Below are positions 60,202 through 64,000 of a stretch of DNA of 64,000 nucleotides, piece after piece. The DNA is from an uncultured Rhodospirillales bacterium (GTDB lineage Bacteria; Pseudomonadota; Alphaproteobacteria; Acetobacterales; Acetobacteraceae). Numbering within the stretch: position 1 is the stretch's first letter; every line of letters starts with the position of its first letter. The stretch spans positions 1 through 64,000 of the forward strand of contig CAIJTR010000109.1 in the NCBI GenBank assembly GCA_903823665.1, read 5' to 3'. Under the pieces are notes generated by a model, which did no database searches, was not told the origin of the DNA, and worked only from the letters and a program-made list of their open reading frames with translations. The position numbers were made by a program, and so were the translations under genes.

Positions 60202-60624
60202 TCAGCTCTCCTCGTGTTCAGCCCGTCGATACGCCAGCGCCTTGCGCCAACGTGGTGGAATGCGGCCCGGCTTGCCGGTGGCGGCATGAACGCACACAAC
60301 CTGAATGTCGATCTCGGCCACAATTGTGTCGCCACGAAGGACGCTCTGCCGCAAATCCAGCGACGCCCCGCGAATCAGCGTGGGAGTCGTGAGAATCGTC
60401 AGCGAATCGTCAATCCGCGCGGGAGCCAGATAGTCCATTTTGACGCGCCGCACCATGAACATCAGTCCATGTAGCTCCACCAGCTCCGAATGCGGCGCTC
60501 CCGCCTCCCGCAACGCCTCGGTTCGGGCGCGTTCGGCAAAGCGAAGATAATTCGCATGATAAACCACACCGCCCGCGTCGGTGTCCTCGTAGTAGATACG
60601 AATCGGGAATCGATGGGCGTTCAC
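60202..60624 (-). CDS. ybgC: Acyl-CoA thioesterase YbgC
   Basis: A 140-residue hot-dog-fold thioesterase commonly first in the tol-pal operon. The catalytic Asp lies in [19 protein letters not shown] near residue 14. The family hydrolyses short-chain acyl-CoAs or acyl-ACP. Its role with Tol-Pal is unclear. Its ATG overlaps the ruvB stop (ATGA). Confidence 0.94.
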   Translation of the reverse strand: MNAHRFPIRIYYEDTDAGGVVYHANYLRFAERARTEALREAGAPHSELVELHGLMFMVRRVKMDYLAPARIDDSLTILTTPTLIRGASLDLRQSVLRGDTIVAEIDIQVVCVHAATGKPGRIPPRWRKALAYRRAEHEES

Positions 60625-61670
60625 TCGGCCTCCAAATCCAGCATCGGCTGCACGCCCGGCGGCGGAGTCAGCCCCAAATGCCGCCAGCCGCGCTCACCCA
60701 GCATTCGCCCCCGGCTGGTGCGCAAAATCAGCCCCTCCTGAATGAGATAGGGCTCGATCACATCCTCAAGCGTATCGCGCGCCTCAGCGAGTGCGGCAGC
60801 CAGCGTCTCAACACCGACGGGACCACCGCCATGATGCTCGGCCATCCGCTTCAGATAGCGCCGGTCCATCGCATCCAGCCCGATCGGGTCCACCTCAAGC
60901 CGCAACAGCGCGGCATTCGCCAGCCCGCGATCCACAATCGGGCTGCCCTGCACCAGCGCGAAATCCCGCACCCGCCGCAGCAGCCGCCCGGCAATACGAG
61001 GCGTCCCGCGCGACCGCTTGGCAATCTCCTCCGCCCCGTCCGAGCCAAGTGCGAACCCCAGCTTGTCAGCGCCCCGCGCCACAATCAGCTGCAATTCCGC
61101 CGGTGTGTAGAAGATCAGCCGCAACGGAATGCCAAACCGGTCCCGCAAAGGTGTGGCCAGCAACCCCGCCCGCGTCGTCGCCCCCACCAGCGTGAACGGG
61201 GCCAGATCAATCCGCACCGAGCGCGCCGCCGGGCCTTCGCCGATGATCAGATCAAGCTGAAAATCCTCCATCGCCGGATAAAGAATTTCCTCAATCGCCG
61301 GCTGCAACCGATGAATTTCATCAATGAACAGCACATCGCGCGGCTGCAGATTGGTTAAAATCGCAGCCAAATCCCCGGCCCGCTGAATGACCGGGCCAGA
61401 TGTCGCCCGAAACCCCACCCCCAGCTCGCGCGCCACAATCTGCGCCAGCGTCGTCTTGCCCAAACCCGGCGGCCCATGCAGCAACACATGATCCATCGCC
61501 TCACCCCGCGCCTTCGCGGCCTGGATGAAGATCGACAAATTCTCCCGCGACGCCTTCTGCCCGGTGAAATCCGCCAAAGTCTGCGGCCGAAGTGTGGCCT
61601 CCGCCGCGTCCTCATCCGTGCGCTGTGCCGTGATCGGACGATCCCCATCCTTGTCGAACGGGTCGCTCAT
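60621..61670 (-). CDS. ruvB: Holliday junction helicase RuvB
   Basis: A 349-residue AAA+ motor that migrates Holliday junctions with RuvA. Walker A is [17 protein letters not shown], Walker B is [12 protein letters not shown], and the following [18 protein letters not shown] is the family sensor region. The C-terminal winged helix carries [21 protein letters not shown] overlaps the ruvA stop (ATGA). Confidence 0.97.
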   Translation of the reverse strand: MSDPFDKDGDRPITAQRTDEDAAEATLRPQTLADFTGQKASRENLSIFIQAAKARGEAMDHVLLHGPPGLGKTTLAQIVARELGVGFRATSGPVIQRAGDLAAILTNLQPRDVLFIDEIHRLQPAIEEILYPAMEDFQLDLIIGEGPAARSVRIDLAPFTLVGATTRAGLLATPLRDRFGIPLRLIFYTPAELQLIVARGADKLGFALGSDGAEEIAKRSRGTPRIAGRLLRRVRDFALVQGSPIVDRGLANAALLRLEVDPIGLDAMDRRYLKRMAEHHGGGPVGVETLAAALAEARDTLEDVIEPYLIQEGLILRTSRGRMLGERGWRHLGLTPPPGVQPMLDLEAE

Positions 61671-62266
61671 CGCGCGAGTTCCTTCAACCCGTCGCGGATC
61701 AGCGTATCAAGCGTCGCCGCATCACCCTGTTTCTCAACGATCTTGGCCACCGCCGCCACCACCTCAGCCCGCCGATAGCCAAGATTGACCAACGCCGAAA
61801 TCGCATCCGATTCCGGCCCGGCCGAAGGCGGTAGCACCGGCGAAAACCCCACGCCCACCGGCATCCCGCCTGCCTTCTCGCGCAACTCCGTCAGCAGCCG
61901 GATCGCAAGCTTTGCCCCAACCCCTGCCGCCCGCGTCAGCGCGCCACGATCCCCCGCCTGAATCGCCGCAATCAAATCCCGAGGGCTCAACGCCGACAGA
62001 ATATTCAGCCCCACCCGAGCGCCCACGCCCTGCACGGTCGTCAGCAGCCGGAACCACTCCCGCTCCGCACTGTCGGCAAATCCATACAGTGTGATTGCAT
62101 CCTCACGCACCTGCATTTCCGTCAAAATCAACGCAATGGCGGGCGGTGCTGGCAAAGCAGCCAAGGTCCGCGTCGAGGCATGCACGAGGTAGCCGACCCC
62201 GGCCACATCCACCACACAGCGATCCGCCTCCAGCAAAACCACACGACCTGACAACTGAGCGATCAC
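61667..62266 (-). CDS. ruvA: Holliday junction DNA helicase subunit RuvA
   Basis: A 199-residue junction-binding tetramer subunit. The family start is [19 protein letters not shown]. The helix-hairpin-helix [19 protein letters not shown] and [14 protein letters not shown] bind DNA, and the C-terminal domain III ([13 protein letters not shown]) contacts RuvB. The GTG at 62266 overlaps the ruvC stop (GTGA). The frame is open further upstream but without similarity. Confidence 0.96.
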   Translation of the reverse strand: MIAQLSGRVVLLEADRCVVDVAGVGYLVHASTRTLAALPAPPAIALILTEMQVREDAITLYGFADSAEREWFRLLTTVQGVGARVGLNILSALSPRDLIAAIQAGDRGALTRAAGVGAKLAIRLLTELREKAGGMPVGVGFSPVLPPSAGPESDAISALVNLGYRRAEVVAAVAKIVEKQGDAATLDTLIRDGLKELAR

Positions 62267-62769
62267 GCCATCACCTTCCCAGCCGCCCACGCCGTCCGGC
62301 TCGCACGGTGATGGGCATGACAAATCGCCACCGCCAGCGCATCCGCCGCGTCCGCCCGCTTCAGCGTCGCCCCCGGCAGCAAGCGCCGCACCATCACGCC
62401 CACCTGATCCTTGTCCGCACCGCCAGTGCCCACCACCGCCAGCTTCACCGTCTTGGCCCCGTATTCGGCCACCGAAATCCCAGCCAACGCCGGCACCAGC
62501 AGCGCCACCGCCCGCGCATAGCCTAGCTTCAACGTCGAGGAGCCGCTGCGGTTCACATACGTCTCCTCCACCGCCGCCTCATCCGGCTTATGCTCGGCAA
62601 TCAGCTTCGTCAGCGCGTAATGCAGCGCGCACAGCCGCAACGGCACCGAATCATCGCCATCCGTCGCAATCACCCCATCCGCCACATGCTTCAGCCGATT
62701 GCCCTGGCTCTCCACCAGCCCCCAGCCAGTGAACCGCAGACCGGGATCGATGCCGAGGAGGAGCGCCAT
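62263..62769 (-). CDS. ruvC: Holliday junction resolvase RuvC
   Basis: A 168-residue endonuclease that cuts Holliday junctions. The catalytic Asp is in LLGIDPGLRFTGWG (residue 7), then Glu in AAVEETYVNRSGSSTLKLG, and acidic residues in KRADAADALAVAICHAH. First of the ruvC-ruvA-ruvB set, with GTGA and ATGA overlaps holding the genes together. Confidence 0.97.
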   Translation of the reverse strand: MALLLGIDPGLRFTGWGLVESQGNRLKHVADGVIATDGDDSVPLRLCALHYALTKLIAEHKPDEAAVEETYVNRSGSSTLKLGYARAVALLVPALAGISVAEYGAKTVKLAVVGTGGADKDQVGVMVRRLLPGATLKRADAADALAVAICHAHHRASRTAWAAGKVMA

Positions 62770-62782
62770 TCAAAAATAACCC

Positions 62783-62874
62783 GTCATTGCGAGGAGCGCT
62801 TGCGACGTGGCAATCCAGGAGCCATGCCGCGCGACTCTGGATTGCCACGACCCCAAGCAGGGCCTCGCAATGAC
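62783..62874. repeat. GTCATTGCGAGG two-arm element, copy C (inverted)
   Basis: A 92-bp element between yebC and ruvC. The left arm is GAGGAGCGCTTGCGACGT and the right arm, read on the other strand, is GAGGCCCTGCTTGGGGTCGT. The order of arm types is thus opposite to copies A and B, so this copy is inserted in the reverse orientation. Confidence 0.85.
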
Positions 62875-62885
62875 GAAGTTCACGT

Positions 62886-63635
62886 TCAAGCCGACAACTT
62901 CGCCATCACGGCCTCGGGAATGTCGAAATTCGCATATACGTTCTGCACGTCGTCATGATCCTCCAACGTGTCGAGCAGCTTCATCAGCGTGGCAGCCTTC
63001 TCCTCATCCAGCGTCACGCTGGTGGAGGGCCGCCAATCCAGCTTCGCCTCCGCCGGAGCCCCAAACCGAGCTTCAAGCGCGTCCCGAACCGCAAAGAAAT
63101 CCTCGACCGAGGTGGTGATCTCATGCCCGTCCGGCCCGCTCTCGGCGTTATCCGCCCCCGCCTCGATCGCCGCTTCCAAAACCGCGTCCTCACTGCCCAC
63201 CACAGCGGGATAGTGGATCACACCGAGCCGTGAGAACATAAAAGAAACGGAATTCGTCTCCCCCAGCGCCCCGCCGGACTTATTAAACGCCGTCCGCACG
63301 TCCGATGCCGTCCGGTTGCGATTATCGGTCAGCGTCTCCACGATCACCGCCACCCCCGCCGGGCCATAGCCCTCGTAGCGAACCTCCACGTAATCATCGC
63401 TGCCCGCAGCACCGGATGCCTTCTTGATCGCCCGCTCGATGGTGTCGCGCGGCATGTTCATCTGCCGCGCCTCCGTCACCGCGGCACGCAGCCGTGGATT
63501 GAACGCTGGGTCCGGCAGACCCTGCTTCGCCGCCACCGTGATTTCACGAATAATCTTGCCGAACATCCGGCCCCGCTTGGCGTCCTGCGCGCCCTTGCGG
63601 TGCATGATGTTCTTGAATTGGCTATGACCTGCCAT
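62886..63635 (-). CDS. yebC: YebC/PmpR family DNA-binding regulatory protein
   Basis: A 249-residue protein: [43 protein letters not shown] and the C-terminal domain with [18 protein letters not shown] are diagnostic. The family is reported as a transcriptional regulator or a translation factor helping at proline stretches. That is notable next to a TolA with long polyproline runs. The usual neighbour of ruvCAB. A repeat element lies between it and ruvC. Confidence 0.95.
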   Translation of the reverse strand: MAGHSQFKNIMHRKGAQDAKRGRMFGKIIREITVAAKQGLPDPAFNPRLRAAVTEARQMNMPRDTIERAIKKASGAAGSDDYVEVRYEGYGPAGVAVIVETLTDNRNRTASDVRTAFNKSGGALGETNSVSFMFSRLGVIHYPAVVGSEDAVLEAAIEAGADNAESGPDGHEITTSVEDFFAVRDALEARFGAPAEAKLDWRPSTSVTLDEEKAATLMKLLDTLEDHDDVQNVYANFDIPEAVMAKLSA

Positions 63636-63645
63636 ATCCGTCGCC

Positions 63646-64000
63646 TCAGCCGCGATTGAATTTCAAAGACAATGCCCAGGCCAACGCCGCCTTCACCGCG
63701 TCACCCAGCAGAAACGGCACCACGCCCAGCGTGATCGCCTTATCGACACCGATCAGATGGCCCAGCCAGCCAGCACCGAGCGTGTAGATCGCCACAGTTC
63801 CCAGCAGCATCGCCCAAGCCCGCTCAGACGCCGTGCGAGCCAGCCCCACGATTCCAACCGCCACCAGCATGCCCACCAGATAACCAGCCGTTGGCCCGAT
63901 CAGCACAGCAGGCCCCGCGCCCGAGGCAAACACCGGCAGCCCAAGCAAGCCCTCAACGAGATAGGCCACCATCGCGGCCAAACCCAGCCGCCAGCCGCAA
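63646..64000 (-). CDS. bioY: Biotin transporter BioY, 5' partial
   Basis: The frame continues past the right edge, so the N-terminus is missing. The visible 118 residues have several hydrophobic segments with [31 protein letters not shown], the biotin-binding S-component signature, and [20 protein letters not shown]. BioY imports biotin alone or with an ECF module. The stop lies 10 bases before yebC, so they may be cotranscribed. Confidence 0.9.
   Translation of the reverse strand, partial: CGWRLGLAAMVAYLVEGLLGLPVFASGAGPAVLIGPTAGYLVGMLVAVGIVGLARTASERAWAMLLGTVAIYTLGAGWLGHLIGVDKAITLGVVPFLLGDAVKAALAWALSLKFNRG

Overview
This is a high-GC alphaproteobacterial chromosome segment, probably from Acetobacteraceae or another Rhodospirillales lineage. 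The evidence is the gene order rpoZ-rsh-acpS-lepB-rnc-era-recO-parC, the string thrS-infC-(kinase)-ffh-rpsP-rimM-trmD-rplS-leuC-leuD-leuB, the block bioY-yebC-ruvCAB-ybgC-tolQRAB-pal-cpoB-tilS-ftsH-folP-glmM-thiD, and the small alphaproteobacterial omega subunit. The genus assignment is inference only. I see no prophage, transposase, CRISPR array or plasmid function.

Layout. 1-3.3 kb: the tail of an Fe-S/FAD oxidase, a DUF924 protein, a class 3 lipase, and an unknown 220-residue protein behind an AT-rich, palindrome-filled leader. 3.4-14.5 kb: a long minus-strand housekeeping run (folK, rpoZ, rsh, acpS, lepB, rnc, era, recO, parC, M20 peptidase, HD protein). 14.6-19.4 kb: a NYN-domain protein and family 5 uracil-DNA glycosylase, then a minus-strand unit of aminotransferase, tRNA-His, aspartate dehydrogenase and periplasmic binding protein. 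19.6-21.9 kb: the nitrogen-control pair glnB-glnA with a sigma-54-type promoter and a strong terminator, followed by a small membrane protein. 22-32.2 kb: mixed metabolic and envelope genes (SOUL lipoprotein, sugar epimerase, acyl-CoA synthetase, HhH protein, YidB-like protein, S10 peptidase, msrP, D-cysteine desulfhydrase or cysteate lyase, solute-binding protein). 32.3-43.7 kb: translation, protein-targeting and leucine genes with a hybrid histidine kinase embedded among them. 43.7-48.3 kb: two glycosyltransferases, a hydrolase, an epimerase-like protein and a TPR protein. 48.3-64 kb: cofactor, envelope, Tol-Pal and recombination genes.

The DNA between genes is unusually structured. There are three copies of a two-arm element with GTCATTGCGAGG termini, two different near-perfect inverted repeats that both end in GTAGGGTG-like arms, and two copies of a 58-bp sequence each associated with a palindrome. 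Several genes appear to use rare start codons: infC (ATA), rnc (probably CTG), and ffh, rimM and DUF924 (TTG). The tRNA-His gene has no room for its own promoter or leader outside the flanking coding regions. I did not find a clear new multi-gene system. The best leads are the unusual starts and operon arrangements, the missing MsrQ partner of MsrP, the lipase/unknown-protein pair, and the repeat families.
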